From Streptomyces beigongshangae (GTDB lineage Bacteria > Actinomycetota > Actinomycetes > Streptomycetales > Streptomycetaceae), in contig NZ_JAHKJW010000012.1 in NCBI RefSeq assembly GCF_019710745.1, forward strand, positions 1 through 32,133: 32,133 nt of DNA, written 5' to 3'. The position numbers were made by a program, and so were the translations under genes. The notes beneath the pieces were generated by a model. It was not told the DNA's origin. It saw only the letters and a program-made list of their open reading frames with translations, and ran no database searches. Of this stretch, positions 8,578 through 15,638 are shown one piece after another (position 1 is the first letter of the stretch; each line of letters starts with the position of its first letter).

Positions 8578-9289
8578 GCAGCTCCGCCAGCGCGTGCAGT
8601 TCGCCCAGGTAGTCCGCCGTCTCCAGCGGCACCTTCGGTACGGCCCCCGGGTGGGGCCCCGCCGCCGTGAACACGTCGGTGTGCCGGCGCCGGCCGCCGC
8701 CCGTCTCCAGGAAGAGCGTCACCGTCGGCTCCGCCGTGTCGCACCACGCCCGGTGCAGGGTGTGCGCGGGCAGGGCGTAGGTGCTGCCCGCCGCGTACTC
8801 CGCGACCTGGGTGAGCTGCAGCCGGGCCGGGCCCGCCGGCTCCAGCAGCCAGTCGGCCGAACCGTCCGCCAGGGACTCCTGGTAGCGGTCCGCCTCGATC
8901 CCGCCGTCACCACGGGGCGCGTACAGCTCCATCGCGAGCCGTCCCCGTACGACACAGGAGGCGAGGGGGGAGCGGTGGTTGTGGATGTCCTCCTTGCCGA
9001 TCGCGCCCCGCCCGGGATGCCACAGATGGGCGCGCAGCATGTGGTGCGGGCCGCCGTCGACGAGCAGCAGCTTGTCGAAACCGAGGACGTGGCGGTACGA
9101 GAGCCGGGCGCACCCGTCCGGATCCCCCTCGCCGGACGCCAGTTCGGCGACCAGTTCCAGCAGGCGGCCGGCGGACCCCAGTTCGGCGACGACCGAGCGG
9201 GCCGCCGGGAGCCGCTCGTGCTCGGGCAGCCCGCCGTCCAGTGTGTCGGCCAGCAACCGCCGCGTCGCCAGGACCTGTCGGCCACCCAT
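8564..9289 (-). CDS. Cupin-like protein of unknown function
   Basis: The 241-residue protein has an N-terminal helical part and a cupin-like beta-barrel. Candidate metal ligands are H103 and H105 in DIHNHRSPLAS and H176 and H179 in YALPAHTLHRAW, reminiscent of cysteine-dioxygenase-type cupins; I cannot name a reaction. There is no signal peptide. The ATG at 9289 is preferred over the longer frame starting at 9367 because GGGAGGAA lies seven bases upstream and the longer start would overlap the preceding gene by about 60 bases. It follows the toroid membrane protein after 16 bases, so the two are almost certainly co-translated. Its 3' end overlaps the sirtuin gene by 14 bases. The operon partner implies a joint role, perhaps modifying a small molecule at the membrane, which is inference. 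Confidence 0.75.
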   Translation of the reverse strand: MGGRQVLATRRLLADTLDGGLPEHERLPAARSVVAELGSAGRLLELVAELASGEGDPDGCARLSYRHVLGFDKLLLVDGGPHHMLRAHLWHPGRGAIGKEDIHNHRSPLASCVVRGRLAMELYAPRGDGGIEADRYQESLADGSADWLLEPAGPARLQLTQVAEYAAGSTYALPAHTLHRAWCDTAEPTVTLFLETGGGRRRHTDVFTAAGPHPGAVPKVPLETADYLGELHALAELLRGS

Positions 9290-9305
9290 GCACGTTCCTC
9301 CCGGC

Positions 9306-10724
9306 TCAGCCGTTCGGTCGATCGGCCGGAGGGCGGTCGACCGGTGGTCGGTACATCCATACGGCATGCGCCCGCAGCGCCGAAAGACCCTGGTAGGTCA
9401 TCCACACGGGACGGCGCAGCTCACTGGTGTCGTCGCGCATCCAGGTCCATATGCCGTCCGTCTGCCCGGCCCACACGGCGCTCGCCGCGCCGTCCAGCAG
9501 CTCGCGCCACTCGTCCTCGACGCCGTCCTCGCGCGCGATGTCGCGGGCGCCGGGGGTGAGGAGGGCGCGGACGAGCCAGGAGGCCGTGAAGTGGCGGACG
9601 TTCAGGACCTCGTGGCGGGACGGGTCGTCGGTACGGGGCCTGCGTATCTCCTCGCGGAGGTTGGACAGGTCGAGGCAGCTGTCGTGCGGGGCGTCCGGGC
9701 AGGCCAGCAGCCAGCGCACACCGTCCTCGCGGGCCGCGCGCGCGTTGCCGCTCTCGCCGCCCAGGACGCGGGCCGCGCGGTCGAGCGCCACCACCGCCTG
9801 GGCGGTGTGCAGCGCGGACGGCGGGCCGTGGAGCGGCGCGAGCCGGTACCCCCAGCAGCGGTGGTACCGGCGGCGTGGGTCGGTGACCGCGCCCTCGACG
9901 AGGTGGTCGCGCAGCAGCGGCAGCGCGGCCGAGTCGGGGGCGGCGCGCAGCAGACCGCGCAGCACGGTCGTCACGACGTGCGTCAACTCGCGCCCCGTAC
10001 GGTCGAGTTCCGCGGTGAATCCGGCCTCGCACAGCGCCACCTCCGCGGCGAGCCGCTCCCGCGACGCCCCCGCCCGGGCGAGCGCGCCCAGCACGTGGGC
10101 GGTCACCTCCGGGCGGGCCTGGGAGCCCTGCGAGCGCGCCGACCAGCCGCCGTCCGGCAGGCGCAGCCGCCACAGCGTGTCCACCAGGTCGCCCGCGCCG
10201 ATCCGCCCCTCCGGCATTCCGAGGTCGAGCATGATGTGCAGGCCGTACGCGGTGCCCACGGAGGTGGGCCGGCCGGGGCCGCTCTCCCCGAGGGAGTGCG
10301 ACCAGCCGGTGAGCCGCCCGCGCACGGGGTCGTCGACGACGCAGATCTGCTCGGCGAGGGTGCGGTACGCGCCGGAGAAGAGGTCGGGCAGGGGGCCGGG
10401 CCCCGCGGCCGCGGCGCCGGGCGCCGTCGGCTGCCCCGCCGGGACGGGCGGGCCGCCCTCCTGCCTGGCCCGCAGCAGCGCGGCCGAGAGCCAGACCGCG
10501 ACGACCGTCCCGAACCCGCTCACCACGGCGATGGCGTACCGCGCGGACTGGCCGCCGATGTTGTCCGGCAGGACACCCACGAGGGACTGGAACACCGCGT
10601 AACCGGCGGCCACGGAGCCGAACCCGCCCAGCCAGCGCACAAGACGCGCGGGCCGTGGCCCGTGCGGTACGTGCGGCTCGGGATCGGACCTCGACGGCCC
10701 CCGCCTCAACTGCTGTCGGGACAA
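9306..10724 (-). CDS. Membrane-anchored alpha/alpha-toroid (prenyltransferase/squalene-oxidase-like) protein
   Basis: The 472-residue protein has two predicted transmembrane helices near residues 31-51 and 63-84, then a Gly/Pro/Ala linker and a long helical domain. The helical domain shows repeat-like segments such as DTLWRLRLPDGGWSAR, SALHTAQAVVALDRAAR, RHFTASWLVRALL and GIWTWMRDD...MTYQGLSALRA. Paired helices with DGGW-type turns recall the terpenoid-cyclase/prenyltransferase alpha-alpha toroid. The DxDD or QW catalytic motifs of squalene-hopene cyclases are not evident, so enzymatic activity is unproven. The start is a TTG at 10724 with a strong GGGAGGGAG ribosome-binding site seven bases upstream. 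The toroid is expected on the cytoplasmic or exterior face depending on hairpin topology. It lies immediately upstream of the cupin-like gene. I do not recognise a described system. Confidence 0.78.
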   Translation of the reverse strand: MSRQQLRRGPSRSDPEPHVPHGPRPARLVRWLGGFGSVAAGYAVFQSLVGVLPDNIGGQSARYAIAVVSGFGTVVAVWLSAALLRARQEGGPPVPAGQPTAPGAAAAGPGPLPDLFSGAYRTLAEQICVVDDPVRGRLTGWSHSLGESGPGRPTSVGTAYGLHIMLDLGMPEGRIGAGDLVDTLWRLRLPDGGWSARSQGSQARPEVTAHVLGALARAGASRERLAAEVALCEAGFTAELDRTGRELTHVVTTVLRGLLRAAPDSAALPLLRDHLVEGAVTDPRRRYHRCWGYRLAPLHGPPSALHTAQAVVALDRAARVLGGESGNARAAREDGVRWLLACPDAPHDSCLDLSNLREEIRRPRTDDPSRHEVLNVRHFTASWLVRALLTPGARDIAREDGVEDEWRELLDGAASAVWAGQTDGIWTWMRDDTSELRRPVWMTYQGLSALRAHAVWMYRPPVDRPPADRPNG

Positions 10725-10826
10725 GGCCCGCTCCCTCCCCCCAGGGCGGCACGTGGCACCGGCGAAGCTTCCAGTCTAAGTGGTGGGCGGGACGTGTGGG
10801 GTGGGGAGGGGAGGGGGTGTTTCCGT

Positions 10827-10864
10827 CACACACGCACACGCACACGCACACACACGGACACACG
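10827..10864. repeat. CA-rich simple repeat (CACACG/CACACA units)
   Basis: About 38 bases of alternating CA with interspersed CG units lie between the toroid gene and the SH3-like gene at 10909. It directly flanks a terminator hairpin. Simple repeats of this kind are uncommon in Streptomyces DNA; no coding role is seen. Confidence 0.85.
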
Positions 10865-10896
10865 CGGCCCGGTGCGCCGGGGACGCACCGGGCCGC
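10864..10896 (-). terminator. Terminator hairpin of the two-gene SH3-like operon
   Basis: The arms 10864-10876 and 10884-10896 are perfectly complementary (13 bp, GC-rich) around a 7-base loop. The hairpin begins 12 bases after the stop codon of the minus-strand gene ending at 10909. Confidence 0.75.
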
Positions 10897-10908
10897 ACGC
10901 CCGCCTTC

Positions 10909-11286
10909 TCAGTACGAGCATTCCGGCACGCCGGTCATCTTCTCGCCGCCCTGGAGGTAGATGTTGTTGATCCACCCCAGGTGACCGCCGGGCGTCCGTA
11001 CGTACGACCACCACCGGTTGCTGTATCCGCTGTCGTGGACGGTCTCGCCCGCCAGCTGGCAGATCGCACCCACCGTCACGCGGGAGACGGTCGTGACGAC
11101 GGGGCAGGAGCGGGACGGGTGGAACCAGCAGTCGGCGTCGGCCGGGTCGTGCCGGACGTTGACGTCGCTCGCCCAGACGTACACCGGCGTCTCCGCCCGC
11201 GCGGCGAGTGCCGTGGGCCCCGCCGCCGTCATGACGGCGGCGATCCCGGTGGTCAGCAGAGCACTGATCGAATTCCGTAGTTTCAT
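10909..11286 (-). CDS. Small secreted SH3-like module protein (stand-alone, copy A)
   Basis: This 125-residue protein has a Sec signal peptide (about residues 1-31, ending ARA) and then almost nothing but one SH3-like module. Module landmarks are VYVWASDVNVR, a CQ pair, GYSNRWWSYV, GWINNIYL and a terminal VPEC. It carries two extra cysteines (DADC and SRSC) absent from the enzyme-linked copies, so two disulfides are plausible. SH3b domains often bind cell-wall peptides, so a wall-binding or inhibitory role is reasonable but unproven. ATG 11286 is chosen because GAGGAG precedes it and a signal peptide begins there; the longer open frame upstream runs through the neighbouring gene. It lies 44 bases after copy B, its probable operon partner. 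Related modules end the proteins at 17109, 18109 and 19238. Confidence 0.87.
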   Translation of the reverse strand: MKLRNSISALLTTGIAAVMTAAGPTALAARAETPVYVWASDVNVRHDPADADCWFHPSRSCPVVTTVSRVTVGAICQLAGETVHDSGYSNRWWSYVRTPGGHLGWINNIYLQGGEKMTGVPECSY

Positions 11287-11330
11287 GGAGGTCTCCTCGG
11301 TGGTCCGGTCCCGGGTCGGTGGGCGCGGTC

Positions 11331-11723
11331 TCAGTGGGCGCAGTCCTGGAAGTTCTGCGAGACACCGGGGACGGGCCCCCAGTTGTCGCCCGTGCTGATG
11401 TAGACCGCGCTGATCCAGCCGCGCGGGCCGCCGGCGTTCATCTGGACCCACCAGTCGTTGGCGTAGGGGCCGTCGACCACGGTGTCGCCCCTGCGCTGGC
11501 AGTACGCGTCCACGTTCATCGTGCTGACCTTGATCCTGTCGCCGTAGGTCGGGCAGGAGAGGGACGCGCAGGTGCGGATGTTGACGTCGGTCGCCCACAC
11601 GTAGACCTGGGTGGTGCTGCTCGCGGCCTGCGCGGGCGTGGCGCCGAGGAGGGACGTCGCGGCGCCGCACACGGCTGCCGCCGCGACGGCCGTACGACGC
11701 AGGGGACTGGTTCGCTGGGACAT
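11331..11723 (-). CDS. Small secreted SH3-like module protein (stand-alone, copy B)
   Basis: The 130-residue precursor starts at ATG 11723 behind a clear GGAGGAAA site. A twin-charge N-terminus and hydrophobic stretch end in TPAQA-A, typical of Sec signal peptides. The mature part is the same SH3-like module: VYVWATDVNIR, then CQRRGDTV, PYANDWWVQM, GWISAVYI and a terminal QDC. An RTC...SC pair early in the domain corresponds to the extra cysteines of copy A. It is the first gene of the B-A operon and diverges from the SARP regulator gene across a 415-base intergenic region. This suggests that the regulator controls it. Copies A and B are clearly paralogous but diverged, so duplication is not recent. 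The binding target is unknown. Confidence 0.87.
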   Translation of the reverse strand: MSQRTSPLRRTAVAAAAVCGAATSLLGATPAQAASSTTQVYVWATDVNIRTCASLSCPTYGDRIKVSTMNVDAYCQRRGDTVVDGPYANDWWVQMNAGGPRGWISAVYISTGDNWGPVPGVSQNFQDCAH

Positions 11724-11799
11724 GGGTTTCCTCCGGTACGTGCCTGGTGGTCCCGGCCGGTGGGCGCGGTCGGGAGAGTGACGGGCCGTCCGGCCGCGG

Positions 11800-11924
11800 C
11801 GTATGAGTTCCGCGGCGGGAAGAGGCGGGAAGAGGCGGGAAGAGGCGGGAAGAGGCGGGGGAGGGCGGGGAGAGGGGAAGGGCGGGGAAAGGCAATGGAA
11901 TTCGTACGCGCGAACGCTCATACG
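11800..11924. promoter_or_regulatory. Inverted pair of CTCATACG motifs upstream of the SARP and SH3-like genes
   Basis: CGTATGAG (11800-11807) and its exact reverse complement CTCATACG (11917-11924) flank the purine-rich tandem repeat. The same inverted pair recurs at 19065-19112 upstream of the serine-hydrolase gene. I find no further copy of this 8-mer by eye in the window. It may be a shared operator or a -10-type element. Confidence 0.5.
11812..11888. repeat. Tandem 10-nt repeat AGAGGCGGGA and degenerate copies
   Basis: At least three perfect copies of AGAGGCGGGA lie at 11821-11850, flanked by degenerate versions rich in GGCGGGG and GGGAAG. The strand is almost entirely purine apart from regular C residues. 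It lies between two CTCATACG motifs and could vary in length by slippage. Confidence 0.9.
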
Positions 11925-12034
11925 GGCCGGCCGGCGCATCCGTCTGCCGGGCGGCCCTCGATCACGCCGGGGGCCGGAGAGGAGGGGGAACCGGCCACAG
12001 CGCACGCGTTTTCCGGTCATTCTTCGACGTCAGG

Positions 12035-12062
12035 GGATCACCACACAGCGGGACGGTGATCC
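12035..12062. promoter_or_regulatory. Inverted repeat GGATCACC-N12-GGTGATCC upstream of the SARP gene
   Basis: Perfect 8-base arms (12035-12042 and 12055-12062) with a 12-base spacer lie about 33 bases before the TAGGGT box of the SARP gene. This places them at the -35 region or just upstream. They fit a dimeric regulator site; the regulator is not known. Confidence 0.5.
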
Positions 12063-12094
12063 TTTCCCAGGCGTGCCCGGGAACTTCCCGCCGG

Positions 12095-12100
12095 TAGGGT
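12095..12100 (+). promoter_or_regulatory. Candidate -10 box (TAGGGT) of the SARP gene
   Basis: TAGGGT is a good principal-sigma -10 box, predicting transcription from about 12107 and a leader of about 32 bases with GGGGGA before the ATG at 12139. No consensus -35 is seen, which would fit activator dependence. Confidence 0.45.
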
Positions 12101-12138
12101 CCGTCACCACGACCGGGGACGCGAATCGGGGGACGGCG

Positions 12139-15100
12139 ATGGACGTGCGCCTTCTGGGGCCTGTCGAAGTGCGGGACGAGGGCCGGAGAGTCCCGCTGAA
12201 CGGTGCCAAACCGACGGCGATACTGGCCGCGCTGGTCGTCCACCTGGGCGAAGTGATCTCCGTGGACCGCCTGGTGGACCTGGTCTGGGAGGAGCGTCCC
12301 CCGGCCACCGCACGGGCGCTGGTCGCCTCGCACGTGTCCGGACTGCGCCGCGCGCTGGCCGCGTCCGGTGCGGCGGAGGTGGTCCGCACCCGTTCCCCCG
12401 GCTACCTCGTCGACCTTCCGCCGTCCCGGGTCGACGCCCGCCGCTTCGAGGAGGCACTGGCCCTGGGCCGGCGCCTGACCTCCCGGGGCCGGGCCGCCGA
12501 GGCCGCCGAAGTGCTGCGCGACGCGATGGCGCTGTGGGGCGGACGGGAGGCGCTGGAAGGGGTCGGGCAGTCCTTCGCCCGGGTGGAGGCGGCGCGGCTG
12601 GCGGAACTCCGGCTGACGGCGCAGGAGGAGCGGTTCGCCGCCGAACTGGCCCTCGGCTGCCGGGCGGAGCTGGTGTCCGAGCTCCTCGCGCACGTGGCCG
12701 CCGCCCCGCTGCGCGAACGGCCGCGCGGGCAGCTCATGACCGCGCTGTTCCGGACCGGGCGGGTGCCGGACGGGCTGCGGGTCTACGAGGAGGGACGCGA
12801 ACTGTTCAGGGCGGAACTGGGGATCGACCCCGGTCCGGGGCTGCGGGCCCTGCACCAGGCGCTGTTGCGCGCGGACACCGACGTGCTGGGAGCGGTTTCG
12901 TCCGGCCCGGTCACGGCCCCGGTCACGGCCCCGGTCACGGGCCAGGGCCCGGTCCCGGCCGCGACCCCGCCTCCGACCCCGACCTCGACCTCTGCCCCGG
13001 TCACGACTTCGGCTCCGGTCCCGGTCGGCGGCGGAACCGGTTCGGCGGAGCCGCCCCGGAACGGGGACATCCCCGGCCGGCCGCCGGTACCCGTCCATGG
13101 CGCGGAACGTCCGTGGCGGGAAGCCGGCCACCCCGATCAACCCGGTCAACCCGGTCAACCCGGTCATCCCGGCCACCGCACGGGCGTCGCTCACCCTGAC
13201 CGTGTCGACCGCGCCGGTCGGCCCGCGCCCTGTCATCTGCCGCCGGACGTGGCCGACTTCGTCGGCCGTGCCGAGCAGATCGCCTGGACCACGGCCCTGC
13301 TGGACGGCGTCAACGACGGATCACGGACCGCCCCACCCATCGGGGTGATCTCCGGGCGCTCCGGGGTGGGCAAGACCGCGCTCGCCGTGCACGCCGGCCA
13401 CCGCGCGTCCGCCCGCTTCCCGGACGGCCAGATCTTCCTGGACCTGCGGGCATCCGACTCCGCGCCGCTGCCGACCGCGGACGCGCTGGCCCGGCTGCTG
13501 CGGGCGCTCGGCGCCGGTCCCGAGGAGCTGTCCGGCGACGAGGACGACCTCGTCGGCCTCTACCGCACCCACATGGCCCACCGGAAGGTCCTCCTCGTCC
13601 TCGACAACGCCGTGGGGGAGGCACACCTGCGGCCGCTGCTGCCGTCGGGCAGCGGCTCGGCCGTACTGATCACGAGCCGCCGGCGCCTGGTCGCCCTGGA
13701 GGGCGCGAGCCGCCTGGAGCTGACCGCCCCCTCCCGGACGGAGGCACTGGATCTCCTGGCCCGCGTCGCCGGCGGCGGGCGGGCGGACGCGGAACCCGTC
13801 CACGCCGCCGAGATCGTCGCCCTGTGCGGTCAGCTGCCCCTCGCCGTCCGCGTCGCCGGTGCCCGTCTCGCCGCCCGGCCGCACTGGACCCCGGCCCGCC
13901 TCGCCGCCCGGCTGCGCGACGAACGCCGGCGACTGGACGAACTCCAGGCCGGTGACCTGGAGGTGCGCGCCAGTCTGGGGCTGGGCTACGCCGACCTCGA
14001 CGAGCAGGAGCGGCGGGCACTGCGCCGGCTGGCCCTGATGGACCTGCCCGACTTCCCCGCCTGGATCGCGGCGCCGCTGCTCGACATCACGGTCGACGAG
14101 GCGGAGGAGTCGGTGGAGCGGCTGGTGGACTGCCACTTCATCGAGGTGACCGGCGCCGACGGGACCGGCCGGATCCGTTACCGGATCCACGACCTCGCGC
14201 GGGAGCACGCCCGGGAGCGCTGTCTGTCCGAGGAGAGTGCCGAGGAGCGGGACGCCGCCGTGCTGAGACTGGCCGGCCGCTGGCTGGCGATGGCCGAGGT
14301 CGCCGCCTCCCGGGGGCCGGGGGAGGCCGCGCGGCTGCAGGTCGTCGCCCGGGACGGCGAACCCCTCGAACCGCACCTGCGCGAGGAACTGCTCGCCCGG
14401 CCCTCCGCCTGGTTCGCGGCGGAGCAGCCCTGCCTGCTCGCCGCCGTCAAGCACTGCGCGGACCACGGGCTGTCCCGCACGGCACGCGACCTGGCCGCCG
14501 CCCTGGTGGCCAGTTCGGCGGCCCAGTACAACCAGTTCGACGCCTGGTCCCGCTCGCACACCGTGGCCCTGGACGCCGTGCGGCGCACCGGGGACGTCGA
14601 GGGGGAGGCGTGGCTGCTGCACGGCCTGGGCGAACTGCGCCTGCAGCAGGACCGCTTCGAGGAGGCCCACGCCTTCTTCGGCGAGGCACTGGTCCTCTTC
14701 GAGCGGACGGGGGTGGCCCGGGGCGTCGCGGACGCGCTGGCCGGCATGGGCTCGGCCCGCCGTGAGCAGGCCCGCTTCGACGAGGCCCTGGAACTGATGG
14801 AGGGCCGCGCCCTTCCGCTGTACCGGGAACTGGGGGATGCCACGGGCGAGGCATGCCAGCACTACGGCATCGGCGTCGTGCACCGCGACCGGGGCGGGTA
14901 CGACGACGCCCGGCGCGAGCTGTCCCGGGCGCACCGGCTCTTCGCGGCGGCGGGCGACCGGCACGGTGAGGCGCTCGCACTGCGCGGACTGGCGCTGTGC
15001 CACCGGGCCCGGGGCGAACTGGCCGAGGCGGAGCGGCTGCTGGGCCGGGCGCTGGACCTCTTCGAGGAGGCGGGAGACGCCTTCGGCGCGATGTACGCCG

Positions 15101-15540
15101 GGCAGTCGCTGGCGAAGGTCCACATCCGGCAGGGGCGGTTGCCGGAGGCGCGCGAGCGGCTCGACCGGTGTCTGGAGACCACCCGTGAGCGGCAGGACCG
15201 CTTCGGGCAGGCCCTGGTGCTCAGGACGCTGGGGGAGTGCCGGCTGGCCGCGGGGGCCTGGGACGACGCGGCCGGGTACCTGCACACGGCGCTGTCGCTG
15301 TGGGACGAGCTGGCCCTGCCGTTGTGGCGCGCCCGGACGCTGCGCGATCTCGGGGACGCCGCGGCGGGGCGGGGCGAGCGGGACGCGGCACGCGCCCGGC
15401 GGGAGGAAGCGCTCAAGATCTTCCGCGCGCTCGGCAGCCGTGAGGCCGACGAGGTCCGGACGACCGACGAGGTCCGGACGGCCGAGGCGGCCGGGGTGGC
15501 CGAGACGGCCGGGATGGCAGGGGCGGCCGAGAACGCGTAG
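12139..15540 (+). CDS. AfsR/SARP-family regulator with NB-ARC and TPR domains
   Basis: This is a 1,133-residue regulator of the large SARP class. Residues 1 to about 90 are an OmpR/PhoB-type winged helix (MDVRLLGPVEVRDEG, VSGLRRAL, GYLVDLP). The bacterial transcriptional activation domain follows to about 245 (VDARRFEEAL, RLAELRLTAQEE, ELGIDPGPGLRALHQ). A low-complexity linker at about 253-370 is built of short VTAP and PGQ repeats. The NB-ARC/STAND ATPase has Walker A GRSGVGKT at 406-413 and Walker B LLVLDNA near 485-490. TPR repeats run from about 807 to 1080, and the protein ends in a repetitive Glu/Ala/Thr tail. Such proteins bind heptamer direct repeats and activate transcription after nucleotide-driven oligomerisation. 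ATG 12139 matches the family start with GGGGGA upstream. Its position between module-bearing genes suggests it controls them. Confidence 0.93.
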   Translation: MDVRLLGPVEVRDEGRRVPLNGAKPTAILAALVVHLGEVISVDRLVDLVWEERPPATARALVASHVSGLRRALAASGAAEVVRTRSPGYLVDLPPSRVDARRFEEALALGRRLTSRGRAAEAAEVLRDAMALWGGREALEGVGQSFARVEAARLAELRLTAQEERFAAELALGCRAELVSELLAHVAAAPLRERPRGQLMTALFRTGRVPDGLRVYEEGRELFRAELGIDPGPGLRALHQALLRADTDVLGAVSSGPVTAPVTAPVTGQGPVPAATPPPTPTSTSAPVTTSAPVPVGGGTGSAEPPRNGDIPGRPPVPVHGAERPWREAGHPDQPGQPGQPGHPGHRTGVAHPDRVDRAGRPAPCHLPPDVADFVGRAEQIAWTTALLDGVNDGSRTAPPIGVISGRSGVGKTALAVHAGHRASARFPDGQIFLDLRASDSAPLPTADALARLLRALGAGPEELSGDEDDLVGLYRTHMAHRKVLLVLDNAVGEAHLRPLLPSGSGSAVLITSRRRLVALEGASRLELTAPSRTEALDLLARVAGGGRADAEPVHAAEIVALCGQLPLAVRVAGARLAARPHWTPARLAARLRDERRRLDELQAGDLEVRASLGLGYADLDEQERRALRRLALMDLPDFPAWIAAPLLDITVDEAEESVERLVDCHFIEVTGADGTGRIRYRIHDLAREHARERCLSEESAEERDAAVLRLAGRWLAMAEVAASRGPGEAARLQVVARDGEPLEPHLREELLARPSAWFAAEQPCLLAAVKHCADHGLSRTARDLAAALVASSAAQYNQFDAWSRSHTVALDAVRRTGDVEGEAWLLHGLGELRLQQDRFEEAHAFFGEALVLFERTGVARGVADALAGMGSARREQARFDEALELMEGRALPLYRELGDATGEACQHYGIGVVHRDRGGYDDARRELSRAHRLFAAAGDRHGEALALRGLALCHRARGELAEAERLLGRALDLFEEAGDAFGAMYAGQSLAKVHIRQGRLPEARERLDRCLETTRERQDRFGQALVLRTLGECRLAAGAWDDAAGYLHTALSLWDELALPLWRARTLRDLGDAAAGRGERDAARARREEALKIFRALGSREADEVRTTDEVRTAEAAGVAETAGMAGAAENA

Positions 15541-15553
15541 CTCCCCGGGAGCT

Positions 15554-15616
15554 TGCAGACAGCCCCGCAAACAGCTCTGCAGACAGCCCTGCAGAGAATT
15601 TGCAGCGGTTCTGCAG
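15554..15616 (+). promoter_or_regulatory. Direct TGCAG repeats at 11-12-bp spacing (probable SARP binding site)
   Basis: TGCAG occurs at 15554, 15578, 15590, 15601 and 15612, and a degenerate CGCAA at 15566 fills the gap. The intervals are therefore about 12, 12, 12, 11 and 11 bases. SARP proteins bind direct repeats on one helix face at such spacing just upstream of the -10 box. The array ends ten bases before the candidate -10 CACGCT at 15627-15632. It immediately follows the SARP gene and precedes the VanX-like gene. Confidence 0.65.
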
Positions 15617-15638
15617 GGCCCGCGCACACGCTGTGAGC

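Larger units (their letters stand above)
11724..12138. other. 415-base divergent intergenic control region
   Basis: No gene is supported here. It holds, in order: CGTATGAG at 11800-11807, a 10-nt tandem purine-rich repeat at 11812-11888, CTCATACG at 11917-11924, an 8-bp inverted repeat at 12035-12062, and a TAGGGT -10 box at 12095-12100. These separate the B-A operon from the SARP gene. Confidence 0.7.

Noticed and set aside
11812..11888. Tandem repeats considered as a CRISPR array
   Set aside because: The 10-nt units have no spacers and no cas genes are near.
12139..15540. SARP gene considered as a marker of an antibiotic biosynthetic cluster
   Set aside because: No polyketide, peptide-synthetase or tailoring enzymes are present in the window; the neighbours are wall-active proteins.
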